From Rhynchopus euleeides (Eukaryota; Euglenozoa; Diplonemea; Diplonemida; Diplonemidae): a stretch of DNA of 64,000 nt. The stretch covers positions 1,922,569 to 1,986,568 of the forward strand of contig OY723249.1 of the NCBI GenBank assembly GCA_963210315.1. Direction: 5' to 3'. Position numbers and translations under genes: made by a program. The notes under the pieces were generated by a model. That model made no database searches and had not been told where the DNA came from. It saw only the letters and a list, made by a program, of their open reading frames with translations. Positions 52,419-62,461 of the stretch are shown in pieces (the first letter of the stretch is position 1; every line of letters starts with the position of its first letter).

Positions 52419-52426
52419 CCCCCCAC

Positions 52427-53292
52427 CAGGGCTTTCCCTAAATATTGGGTCCGGGGGGGCTGGGAACCGGTTTCGGGTACAAAAAAACGCGCACAGTAGG
52501 GGCACTTCTCGGGGGGAGCTTGCCCGGCCCCTATGCCACCTGAGCTCCTGCAAAACCTACTTTTTGGCATGATTTGACACATCTGTCTTCAAGACAGCTC
52601 CAGAGGGGCAAAAAAAGTTCTGTTTGTCTTATTTGCCAACCGCTCCAAAGGTGCAGAAATCGAGGGAAAACGTCCGATATTCTGCATTGACTCAGCGGGA
52701 CCCCCTCCTCAAATTTCCCAAAAACCCGTTCCTTGGAACGGTTGGAATCCGTGCGTATCGTGGTGGGGTCATTTTGGCCATGGGGTGCTTGTTGACACCC
52801 ATAGCTGGCTTTCGTCACTGGGGCCCGCCTTGTCGGCTGTTTACGGTCCCTCTACCCACTAGACCTGCACGACCCCTCTGCAGCGGACAAGTCCATGTCA
52901 CAGGGGGGTCTGGGGGGCGGAGCCCCCCAGCCGCCGGAGGCCACGGTAGTGAACATCCGCGGTTGGGACGCGCCTTTTTGTACCCTGGAACAGCCTACTG
53001 TGCAGCTTGGGAGTGAAACCAGCCCATTCTGCCACCCGACTTGCTGCTCACCGGGAGATCCCCGAGTGCGGATAAACCAACCTTTTCTGGCCGCAATGAA
53101 ATGATTCGTGCGAACCCGTTCCACGAGTATACTATTTTTTTGAAATCTTCACCATTTTTCCCCCTCTTCAGCCCACACCCTTCCCCTGCAAAAAAAACGC
53201 GCACAGGGGCTGCAAAAAAAACGCGCCAAACAGAGGGAAAATCTTGAAATCGCCGGTCCCCGGGTTAGGGTATGGATTTAGGGAAAGCCCTG
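52427..53292. mobile_element. hAT-like non-autonomous transposon
   Basis: 866 bp with 17-bp terminal inverted repeats (CAGGGCTTTCCCTAAAT) and a perfect 8-bp target duplication CCCCCCAC at 52419-52426 and 53293-53300. An 8-bp duplication and CAGGG ends are hallmarks of the hAT superfamily. Near each end is an AAAAAAACGCGC motif in opposite orientation. The interior has no intact transposase and carries one double-hairpin motif (52899-52958). Confidence 0.85.
52899..52958 (+). repeat. 63-bp double-hairpin motif, copy 4
   Basis: Inside the hAT-like element; ends GGTAGTGAACATCCG. Confidence 0.85.
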
Positions 53293-53300
53293 CCCCCCAC

Positions 53301-54038
53301 CCCCTGCAACATTATTTTTTCTCATTACATTCATCTCTCCTTCCCCAGCCTTCCTCCGCCCTCTTCCCTCCCCCCCCCTCCCGCCCCTATATATTGTCAT
53401 TTTTGCCATTGGTTTAAAAAGAAGGCGTGTCAGTCATCTTGTCGGTCTATTGCCACTGTTGCCACAGGAAGAGGGGGTGGTGGGAGGAGGAGGGGGGGGG
53501 GGGCGAGGATATGTGTTGGACAACCAACACAGAGAAGGAGAACCGAGCAGGATTTCCTGTGGCGTGTGCAGCAAGGATGTGATGCGCTGCCACTCCCCAC
53601 CCCCACCACCCCCTCAGCCCCTCCCCCCCCCCCCCCCCCTCCAACATTGCGAGAAGGTGCTGGGGGACTTGATTTTGCTTTTCACTCTCGACAATCAAAC
53701 TCCCCACCACCCTCTCGTCCCCCCCCGGTCAGACCCTCCGCTCTCCACAAAACCCGACATACCCCTGGGGCATACTATGCAAAATCTGGTTTCAAACACC
53801 CTGCGAAGAGGGGCGGCGGTTTGTTCAAAGTCGTTCAACACAAACACACCACACACCTCCCCAGGAATAGAAGAGTTGAGTGAAGTGAACGACATACAGG
53901 CGTAACGCTAGCAAGCACCCCAATACTCCTCTTGTGAGGCGAGGCACGGAGCCTCTCGGTACAACCTACAGGGAAGCAGCACCGTCGGGTGCTTCAGGCA
54001 GAAAGGTGGCGACGCGAGAGGGAATCCGGCCGGTCCCA
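53301..54038. other. Intergenic leader
   Basis: T/C-rich (53310-53400), G tract (53490-53502), long C tracts (53580-53640), then ordinary sequence to the next ATG. No gene seen. Confidence 0.4.
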
Positions 54039-55754
54039 ATGGCGCTTGGGCCGCGCTACACCCGCGAGCAGCTGACCAGCATTTACCGAAAGGTCGATTC
54101 GCAGGTGGCCAAGTACAACAAGGTGGGGAGCGTCACGTCGGACAAGGTTCTCTTCCCATGCTTCCTCCGCAAGGGGAAGTCCGCAGCCCCCGTGCAGCCT
54201 GCTGCGACGGATGCGCGCTCAGGGAGGTGGAAGTCTAACCGCGAGGCGGAGGAGGAGCAGAAGCGTGCCGAGGACGAGACCCGCAGGCACCAGCCCCGCG
54301 AGGAGCCCGCAGCGGCAGCAGCCCCGCCCCCTGCCGTGGAGCCTGCCCAGAAGGACCCGCTGTTCGACGCGGACAACTGGATGTACCGCCGCACCACCGC
54401 GCCCGAGAAGGTGCATGACAGCGACTGGACGCAGATCCTCGAGTGGTATGAGGATGGCAGTCTCGATGACGTGGAGGTGCGCGTGGGGACCAGCCCCTGG
54501 TGGACCATCGAGGAGGCGGCCGGCTGCTTCCACCAGAAGAAGCTGCTGAAGGGTGTGGTGCGCGATGCGGTGCCGAAGGTGCCGGCGAAGGAGAAGGCAG
54601 CCCCGCAGGTGCAGCCCCCCGCAGCAGCGCCCACCCCGCAGGCGGCGCCAGCCATGCCGGCGGTGCCCGCTGTTACCGCGATGGCGGCGGCGCCTGCTGT
54701 GCCTGTGGCACCCGTTGTGCCTGCTGTGCCTGCGGTGCGGGAGGTTCCCGAAAGTGCGAGCGAGCCGGCGGTGTCGCATCTGCTTGCCGCTGCCGCGGCC
54801 ACCGCTTCCTCTGCCATCAGCATCCCTGCTGAGGCTGTGGCGGTGCCGGCCCCTGTGGCAGTGCCTGTGCCTGTGCAGTCGCCTGTGCAGGAGGCGGTTC
54901 TGCCAAAGCCGCTTCCCTTCAGCGAGGCGGTGGTGCCCGCGTCGTCTGCTACCCCGCCACAGTCGCAGTCCCAGAGTGCCACGCCTGGGCAGAGCCCCTT
55001 CCCCGGGCACATCCAGCCCGGTGGTGGCCCTGCGGGTGCGGCCTCGCAGCAGGCCCTGATGATGAGCCTGCTGAACGACAGCCGTGCCCCCCAGGGGGCC
55101 CTCGACCCCCTGCTGGAGGCGGAGGCCTTGAAGCCTGTGGCAGCGATGCCCACCCCGCCGCAGGCGGTGTTCCAGCAGACGCCGCCCAAGCCGGAGCTGG
55201 AGGGGTCTCAGCTTTGCGCTTTGTTTGAGCGTGCTGCAGCCATTCGTGATGCTGGGAAGCCGGAGCCGCAGGTGCAGGAGGCGGTGCTGACGGCAGGGCA
55301 GCTGGAAGCGCATGCTCAGGCTCAGGCGCATGCCCAGGCCCAGGCTGCACAGGCTCAAGCTCAGGCGCAGGCGCAGGCACAGGTGAAGCAGCTGAATGCA
55401 CAGCATATGCAGATGCAGGCGCAGCTGCAGGCTACTCAGGCGCAGCAGACGCAGCAGACGCAGCAGTCCCAGATGAAGACGCTTGCTGCCCAGCTGGCGA
55501 CCCCCAGCGGCCACCAGCAGCTGCTGGCGCACATCGCACAGCACAACCCCACCCTCCTCGCTGGCCTGCAGGCAATGCCGCCGGCCCAGCAGCAGCAGCA
55601 GCTGCAGCTGTACGCCCTGGGGCTGCTGCAGCAGCTGGAGCAGCATCAGAAGCAGCAGGCGCAGCAACAGCAACAGCAGCAACAGCAGCAGCAGCAGCAG
55701 CAGGCGCAACAGCAGCAGCAGGCACAGCAGGCCCAGCAGCAGCAGGCACAGCAA

Positions 55755-55804
<50 letters not shown>

Positions 55805-55843
55805 AGCTATGCTGCTGCAGATGAAGCTTCTTCAGCAGCAACA

Positions 55844-55896
<53 letters not shown>

Positions 55897-55946
55897 CGCA
55901 ACAACAGCAGCAGCAGCAGGCCCAGCAGCAGCAAGCACAGCAACAA

Positions 55947-55978
<32 letters not shown>

Positions 55979-56156
55979 GGCACAGGCTCAACAGCAGGCA
56001 CAGCAGCAACAACTGCAGCAACGTACGATTCGTCTGCTGCAGCAGACGTTGCACCAGAACCCCGCCCTCAGCGCACAGCTCAAGCAGAACCCGAACCAGC
56101 TGCAGGTGTTGATGATGCAGATCCAGCAGCAGGTTCAGCGCGAGCAATCCCAGCAG

Positions 56157-56191
<35 letters not shown>

Positions 56192-57187
56192 GCAGCAGAT
56201 GGCCCAGCTGCAGCAGAAGCTGCAGACACACCAGCACCAGCACCACCAGCAGCACCCTCAGCTCCAGCAAGTGCAGCAGCAGGGCCTGTCGCAGCAGGGC
56301 CTGAACGTGGGTGCAACGCAGTTCCAGCCTGCGGGGCAGCAGCAGAAACAGCTCCCCGTCGGGTCCGATGGTGTGGACCTGTCGATGCTGTCGGGCCTGC
56401 TGGGCGTGGGCCGTGATGTATGTCCAGCCTTGCGACACCACCCCGCCACCACTCACCCCGCCCCACCCCCTCCCCCGATTCGCCCCGGCGCAATACGGCA
56501 ACCGCCTCAACTGTACACTCAACATGGTGACGGGTCAGCAGAGAATGCAGTTACATCAAATCTGTGATGCTTTTTTGAATGCAATATACAGTCCGCGCAT
56601 CCCTCCCCCCCCCCCCCCCCCCGCACTATACACACCATCGCGTGACACGCCGTGAAGCTTTTAAAATCATCAGTGTGTATCGTACCAAACACCCCTCCTC
56701 TTGATCCCACCTGCTGCCTGCACACCCCACACCACCCCACATCACCCTATGCACAGCAGGCGTCCGCTTCCTCTTCGTCGCGTGTGTCACAGGGGCTTTC
56801 CCTTGCCGAGCTCGAGGGCCAGTTGCTGAGCAGCGTATGTCGCCTCTGTCTCTGAGTTCCCCCCCTCAGCCCTCAGGGGCAACATTCTTCACACGCCCTG
56901 GCAGGCTGTGGGGTGTGTGGAGATCGCATTGTCCGCACTGCTGTAGTCTACTATAAAAAGATTTGCATGTGGAAAACCCAAACTGCCGTTGTGTGTGAAT
57001 CTCCGTGTCCTCTTTTGATTTGCCCCGGGCTTTGCATTTCGTTTTCAGTGTGCCTACCTAACTGCACCCACCTGTCCTACAGGCTGCACAGCAAGCCAGC
57101 AATGTTCCCCGCGACCTCCTTTCGAAGATGACCGAAGGGGACGACCAGATGAGGCTTCTGCGCGAGAGATACGGTGCCTCTCAGTGA
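54039..57187 (+). CDS. Giant polyglutamine protein with GYF-like region
   Basis: Exons 54039-56417, 56757-56834 and 57083-57187 join in phase to 853 residues (donors GTATGT; acceptors CACAG and CTACAG). ATG 54039 sits in CCAATGG; the frame is open upstream but has no earlier ATG. N-terminus RYTREQLTSIYRK resembles the 4E-binding start of 4E-T/GIGYF proteins, though the canonical last hydrophobic position is Thr. Residues ~112-165 (DNWMYRR, WTQILEWYEDGSL, DVEVRVG, WWTIEEA) fit a GYF fold but lack the GPF turn. Residues ~447-755 are Gln-rich from CAG/CAA repeats with Ala/Gln tracts. The C-terminal exons are helical. A GIGYF-like translational repressor scaffold is the best guess. Confidence 0.65.
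55650..56210 (+). repeat. CAG/CAA trinucleotide repeat (polyQ coding)
   Basis: Several long runs of CAG with interspersed CAA and GCR codons, within the coding exon. Runs of this kind are slippage-prone and their length may differ between alleles or assemblies. The complementary strand gives a long Leu-rich ORF that is an artefact. Confidence 0.9.
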
Positions 57188-59146
57188 GAGAGTGGCTCAG
57201 CCACCACACCTGACGATCTGACGACCATCGCCAAACGGGACTGTTGATGTTGTTGTTTTTTTTTGGGGGTGTTTTCGTTTTTATTGCTTGCTTTTCTTGG
57301 GTATGTGTGGGGTATCTCGGATGACTAAGTGATCATCCTCTTTTCGTGTCTTTTTGTTTTGTTTTGCTGTATGACAATAGCGATACAAAAAACGTTTCAC
57401 AGCAAGGGGTGGGGTTGGTGAGAGAGAGAGAGAGAGGGGGGGGGGGTGGGGTGGGGTTGGTGGATGCCTGATGATTGTTCGGGGGTAGTGGTGGGTGGGA
57501 GAGGGGCCGACCTTACTGCTCATTACCGCCCCCCTCCCCCCCTCGAGGCTCATGACAAGGGGCGTCAATTGGGTGGGGGGCTGTGCTTGATGCAAAAATC
57601 TTGAGGACCGCTAAAGACCCCCCCCCCCCCCCCCCCCCACCCCAGCATCTGGCGTGGGCGTGGACCCACTGCCGATTATGTAAACTGAATAGAGCCGACA
57701 CAACATTGTGTTGGATTGCGAGGAGGGTGGGGTGGGTGTGGTGTGCTTTGGTTGGCGCTTCTACACTGCTGCGAAGAAGAAGGTTGCTGTGTGTGTGGAC
57801 AGCAGAGGGTACCAATCAGAGCTCGCTCGGTGTGGCCTACACTACACAAGAAGGTTCCCGTGTGTGTGTGTGTGGAGAAGAAAATGTGAGGTGTTTTGTG
57901 CATTTTGTGTCCCTTTTTTTCCCGGCACACCCCTGTGTCCCTCATCCCCCCCACCCCACACGGCCTCACAGCCCCACGCCCCTTGCAGCTAACCCTACAG
58001 ATGCCAGCATCGGCTGCCACCCGATCCCGTGAGTGTGTATGTTGCTCGGCGATGTACCCCCACCTCCAACAGGATGTTCTCTGTTGTTGAAGAGAATGCC
58101 CCCCATCTTCTCCTCAAAACAAAGGTTAATTAAGAGCGGTGCGTGGTGTTAGTTTCACCGGTCGTGGTAGCAACACGGCGCGGGGGGGGGGGGGGGGGGA
58201 GGTGGGGGGCGAGCCGAGTCGTCTTTCAAAGAGCTGCATGTGACACATTCTATCTCACCCACGCTGGGTGTCTACAAAATACCGGCTTTGGCCGTCGCCG
58301 GGACCAAGAAAAATCTAGATTTCGGAATTTTCCACCCCGAAATTCAGCCCCTCAGCCCCTCCCCTCGGTTTGCTTTCTAGTGTACGAAGCGTTGTTTCGG
58401 CCTGATAACGAAACACTGCCCGGAATCTATCCGTTCCCACCGACACTGCCATCCCGCCCCGCTCTTTCAATACTGCATCGCTCTTCTTCGTTCGGACCGT
58501 CCAAAGAGGATTTTGCTTTTTTTCCCCCTGGTAACAGTGGTTACAAATGATACGGAGCGTCGTGAAATTGTACGACTGAAGCTTTATGATATGTTTCGCA
58601 CCTTGATGCCACTTCACAGGGCCTCGACACAGCTTTGAGACGGCAAAGTGTGCGCTCAACAAAAGGGTCGTCCAGACCTTGTTGCTGGACAGGGTGCATC
58701 AGCCGATAGCCGATAGGCCCAAAATATACTTCCGAAAAGCTCTGGTTTGCCACCAACAAACCCGGGCCAACATCAAGTGGAGAAAGCAAAAGGAATACGA
58801 TTCCCGCAGGGGGTGTCGAGGGGCGGCACATGTGTTGCGCGCGTTGGACCTCCTGCCGGTGTCAGAAGGGTCACAACGGTGGTGCTTTTGAGAGATTTGA
58901 GAAAAAAAAGACGTCCTCGCGTGCACAGCAATGCTCGCAGGAGTTGCTTTTTTTTTGTTTGCCCCCCCGCTTTGGAGCATAAACAGCAAAACCCTATCTT
59001 TTGTTGGCCATGCTTCTCCAATTCCTGGGATCCTCGATTGCATTCCCGGGTGTGGAATGCAGAGATATGTACAGTCGCGGATGAGGGAGGGGTGGGTGGG
59101 TGAGGGGAGCGAGCGTGGGCGGGTGAATCTGCCCCCCCCCCCCCCC
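57188..59146. other. 1.96 kb non-coding stretch
   Basis: GA repeat and G tract (57420-57450), C tract (57617-57642), CTCGGTG motif at 57826, G tract (58182-58199), repeat F copy 2 (58570-58697) and a final C tract with CCTA. No gene recognised. Confidence 0.45.
58570..58697 (+). repeat. Dispersed repeat F, copy 2
   Basis: Counterpart of 1124-1258, with additional sequence to about 58805 that copy 1 has lost. Confidence 0.75.
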
Positions 59147-59147
59147 T

Positions 59148-59350
59148 AGGCATACTTGTCCCCCCACGGTGGGGGGACCCGAATATGGGGGAAAATATGG
59201 GGGGTTTTCTGCGCCAAACCCCCCAAAAAAAATGTGGGGAAAATATGGGGGCCCCCAAAAACCCCCCAGATTCCCCCCATAAAAAATATGGGGGGAATAT
59301 GGGGGGTTTTTGGGGGTTTTATGGGGGAATTTTGGTCCAAAATCCAGGGT
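59148..59350 (+). mobile_element. Element A family, truncated end
   Basis: After a C tract comes TAGGCATACTTGTCCCCCC, the same terminus as element A, followed by about ten ATATGGGG-type units in both orientations. No matching right terminus is found within 2 kb, so this is a one-ended or diverged copy. Confidence 0.7.
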
Positions 59351-60201
59351 GTATAGGGGGACCCTTTTCGAATTTTTTTCCGGGGGGCATGGTTATCAAC
59401 AGATCTTACCCCCTTTTTTTCCCGAAACCCGTCGAGCATGTCTTCGTCGCAGGTGTGGCTCTATTTTGGGGGTATTTTGGCCGATTTTCGAAATCCTATT
59501 TTGGTTTTTTTGCACTTTTTTTGGGTGCTTTTTTGCACGATTTCTGTGCCTCAGACACAGATTTTGGTGTGATTTTTGCGCTATTTTGATTCACTCGGCC
59601 TGACCGATGCATACGATTCGAAAAAATGGCGAAAAAATCGCTATCAACAACGGTGAACGAATGGAGGTAGATGGGGAAGTGGAAGGACACAGCACGCCCT
59701 CTCACTGATCGCCATCTGTACACTACCTCTCTGTTCAAGGCGGTCAGTGTCACTTGATGGCGCTGCACACAAATCACTGCTACATCCCAGGGCGCCTTCC
59801 CTTGTGAGAATAGCGGAACTTCTGCGGTTGCAGTTTGGTGGTTGAGGCCGGCGGTGATATCACTTTGGTGACTGTGCTTCCTTCCCCCTGAGCTCGATCA
59901 GATCCAGGTCGACCTGGTGCTGCGTGGCTCCTGGTGTGTTATCTCTTTGCTTCCTCGCACACATACACGTGGTTCCGCGAATCGCCACGGATGCCCACCA
60001 AGTCGAACCCGAAACATGATCACGGGCCCACGACGACCCTTTCGAGATGTCATGGCCGCAAGCCCGCAAACCCGATCGCATTCGCAAGGTGGTTCGTCTC
60101 TTAGAGATCAGTGCTCGGGCCCAGCCTCCCGCGAGGGTGCTGGAACCGACATGCCGCAGCCCCGTACGCGCAAGGGCTTGGCTCCAAGACCAGGCACATG
60201 C

Positions 60202-60265
60202 CACAGGGGGGTGTGGGGGGCGGAGCCCCCCAGCCGCCGGAGGCCACGGTAGCGAACGTCTGTTG
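60202..60265 (+). repeat. 63-bp double-hairpin motif, copy 5
   Basis: CACAGGGGGGTGTGGGG start, otherwise the consensus, ending AGCGAACGTCTGTTGG. Confidence 0.85.
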
Positions 60266-60360
60266 GCCTGGCTCCATAGTCGCATACGCTCAAGTACAAC
60301 ACAACTGACAGATAGCACATGTCGCATGGGGGGACGATAAATTGTCGCGCAAAGACACGC

Positions 60361-60424
60361 CACAGGGGGGTCTGGGGGGCGGAGCCCCCCAGCCGCCGGA
60401 GGCCACGGTAGTGAACATCTGTTG
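60361..60424 (+). repeat. 63-bp double-hairpin motif, copy 6
   Basis: Exact consensus, 159 bp after copy 5 in the same orientation, ending AGTGAACATCTGTTGG. Confidence 0.85.
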
Positions 60425-60482
60425 GTTTGAGCTCGAGAGCAAGCCTCTCACACCACCGCCCTCCGACCCCCCTCTCCACGCC

Positions 60483-60625
60483 CCAGGTGCAACATTTTTT
60501 TGCACCCGGAAAATGTGTTCTTTTGACTGTTTGAGCACATCCAAGACCGGGAACATAAAAGAATTCTGCCAATGCCAAGTAGGGTCACAATAAAACCCAA
60601 AGGAAAATGGTGCAAAAAAGTAGTG
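60483..60625 (+). repeat. Repeat J, unit 1
   Basis: Starts with a GGTGCAA...TTGCACC palindrome; carries GAAAATGTGTTCTTTTGA, GAGCACATCCAAGACCGG and AAGTAGGGTCACAAT. Two more units follow at 60645-60800 and 61860-62010. Confidence 0.85.
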
Positions 60626-60644
60626 ACCACCACCCCCATCCCCA

Positions 60645-60800
60645 CCTCCGGGTGCAAAAAAATTTTTGGCCACGGAAAATGTGTTCTTTTGAATGTTTGA
60701 GCACATCCAAGACCGGGAACATAAAAAAAATTCTGCCAATACCAAGTAGGGTCACAATGAAATCCAAAGGAAAAAAGTGCAAAAAAAATAGTGCAAAAAA
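60645..60800 (+). repeat. Repeat J, unit 2
   Basis: Over 90% like unit 1, separated by 20 bp of C/CA-rich spacer; ends in A-rich GTGCAAAAAAA blocks. Confidence 0.85.
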
Positions 60801-61107
60801 TATTTTTTCCCCAAATTTGGTGCCCCTGATTTACCCCTTTTTCACTACGCACAAACTACGCAATCTGGGGGGGGGGGGGTCTCGCTTTTTGGTCCCCCCC
60901 CAGTTTTTTTTGGTCCCCCTTTCTGTGTGGCTACTGAGACAGGACTGGAGGCACTGCGCTGACCGAGCAAAAAATTATTGCCAGAACTCACTATACACCG
61001 TACGAAAGAACGCACGACATGTGGGGCGGGACTCCAGAAACACCTGGGCAAGGTTGCCCCATGCCCAGAAACACCTGAGAAGGAAGTGAGTTCCAGGAGC
61101 CGCGTAG

Positions 61108-61440
61108 AACACCCTCGAGATTGTGAATGATGATACGATCACAGCCTTCAGGGCGCTGCGAGGTGCCACCCTGAAGGTGGCCCTTGACATCAAGGAGAGC
61201 GTCGGCCGAGGGGTCGACGAAAAGCTGAAGAAGGCGCTACTGGCACTGGATCCCGCGGGGTATACGGAGGTCACCGCCACACAGGCAACCACCGCTGACA
61301 ACGTCCAGGAGACGTTATCCGAGGGGATCACAACGGCACTAGAGATCTGTGTCACGGGATCCAGGCGCCCACTCTCCCTCGACGGTCTGGGGATTGTTGT
61401 TGGGTATGGTGTCGTTTCCTGCAGCTGCAAAAAAGCGTAG
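61108..61440 (+). CDS. Short ORF of unknown function, no ATG start
   Basis: About 110 codons between stops with coding-like composition (TAFRALRGATLKVALDIKES, then VDEKLKKALLALDPAG). There is no in-frame ATG at its beginning, so it would need a spliced start or is a gene fragment. It ends with a Cys-containing CSCKKA tail. No family is recognised. Confidence 0.3.
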   Translation, partial: NTLEIVNDDTITAFRALRGATLKVALDIKESVGRGVDEKLKKALLALDPAGYTEVTATQATTADNVQETLSEGITTALEICVTGSRRPLSLDGLGIVVGYGVVSCSCKKA

Positions 61441-61523
61441 CAACTGTGCTTCCTTCTTCCTTAATGATGCGTTGACGCTTCCACCCGGAGGAGCTGAAGC
61501 AGGCACCGCTTAATGATGCGTTG

Positions 61524-61718
61524 ATGCTTCCACCCGACGAGCTGAAGCAGGCACCGCGCCAAAGGGCACCCCCAAAGAGACCTGCAAAGACTGCGTCGAA
61601 ACCCGCACCGAAGGCTGCCAGCGCTGCAGCACCTGAAGAACCTGCAGCACCTGAAGCGCCTGCACCCTCACTGACCCCGGAACAGCAAGAACTCCTTGAG
61701 TTTGGGGTCCCGGCATAG
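61524..61718 (+). CDS. Small Ala/Pro/Lys-rich ORF
   Basis: 64 residues, histone-tail-like (KRPAKTASKPAPKAA). Its first 45 bp duplicate the preceding 61455-61510 segment (TTAATGATGCGTTGA...GAGCTGAAGCAGGCACCGC). It may be the tail of the ORF above in another frame. Low confidence. Confidence 0.25.
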   Translation: MLPPDELKQAPRQRAPPKRPAKTASKPAPKAASAAAPEEPAAPEAPAPSLTPEQQELLEFGVPA

Positions 61719-61859
61719 AGACAGAGAATGGCTGAGTAAATCAAAAAATGAGACCCCCCCCCCCCCCTTTTCACTACGCACAAACTACGCAATATGGGGT
61801 CGTCAGGGGCACCAAAATTCCTATTTTCATTCCGTGAAATAGATACACGCCTGCCCACC

Positions 61860-62010
61860 CCCGGGTGCAAATTTTTTTTGCACCCGGAAAATGTGTTCTT
61901 TTGAATGTTTGAGCACATCCAAGACCGGGAACATAAAATTTTCGACCAATACCAAGTAGGGTCACAATAAAATCCAAAGGAAAAAATTGCAAAAAAAATA
62001 GTGCAAAAAA
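61860..62010 (+). repeat. Repeat J, unit 3
   Basis: Same unit as at 60483. It is flanked on both sides by a 35-bp direct repeat containing TCCTATTTTCATTCCGTGAA (61821-61855 and 62027-62061). Confidence 0.85.
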
Positions 62011-62084
62011 ATATTTTTCCCCAAATTCCTATTTTCATTCCGTGAAATAGATACACGCCTGCTTCGTCGTCGTAATTTTTTTTC

Positions 62085-62170
62085 TGTTAAGATCTTAGTG
62101 AAAAAAAGCACAAAAATTAAGATCTTAGTATTTTTTTCGAAGATCTTAGGTAAGATCTTAGTTTTTTTGC
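62085..62170. repeat. AAGATCTTAG short repeats
   Basis: Four copies of the palindromic core AAGATCTT followed by AG, interleaved with A/T runs, over 85 bp. Confidence 0.7.
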
Positions 62171-62459
62171 AAATATCCTTTCGTATTCTTGCTGGAATAC
62201 TACAGACACACGGCACATCCCAGTCAGGAGTGCAGGCTTCGCTGTCCCGTGAACGGAGAGCGTTTGGGGTGCACAAATAGATCACGTCAAACAGTACAGG
62301 AGGAGTTGAAAACCCCATTCCTGTTTCACCAACAGGGTTAGAAACCTCATTTCCCCCCTTCATTCGCTAAGCAGCCTCACCCAACCCCGGGGTTGAAAAC
62401 CCCGTCCCATGACTTGGAACATTTCTGATACATGCAACTGACCGCCCCCCCCCCCCCCC
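62171..62459. other. Spacer before element B copy 4
   Basis: Carries two GTTGAAAACCCC strings (62304 and 62393); a third is on the far side of element B copy 4. No gene. Confidence 0.4.
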
Positions 62460-62461
62460 TA

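Larger units (their letters stand above)
59351..60482. other. Non-coding stretch with two double-hairpin motifs
   Basis: T-rich stretch 59370-59640, then GC-normal sequence with coding-like composition on both strands at 59860-60340 but no domain I recognise, interrupted by two double-hairpin motifs. Confidence 0.4.
60839..61794. repeat. Segment bounded by 25-bp direct repeats
   Basis: TTCACTACGCACAAACTACG occurs at 60840-60862 and 61770-61792. The segment between holds the two small ORFs below. Inverted GGTGCCCCTGA/TCAGGGGCACC strings lie just outside, so this looks like an inserted or captured block. Confidence 0.55.

Noticed and set aside
54083-55189. 368-residue minus-strand ORF, and similar long antisense ORFs over the TFIP11, SAM and two-TM genes
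   Set aside because: GC-rich coding DNA leaves antisense frames open; none shows a domain.
54219-56525. 768-residue minus-strand Leu-rich ORF
   Set aside because: It is the antisense of the CAG repeat and coding exon; CAG repeats give CTG runs on the other strand.
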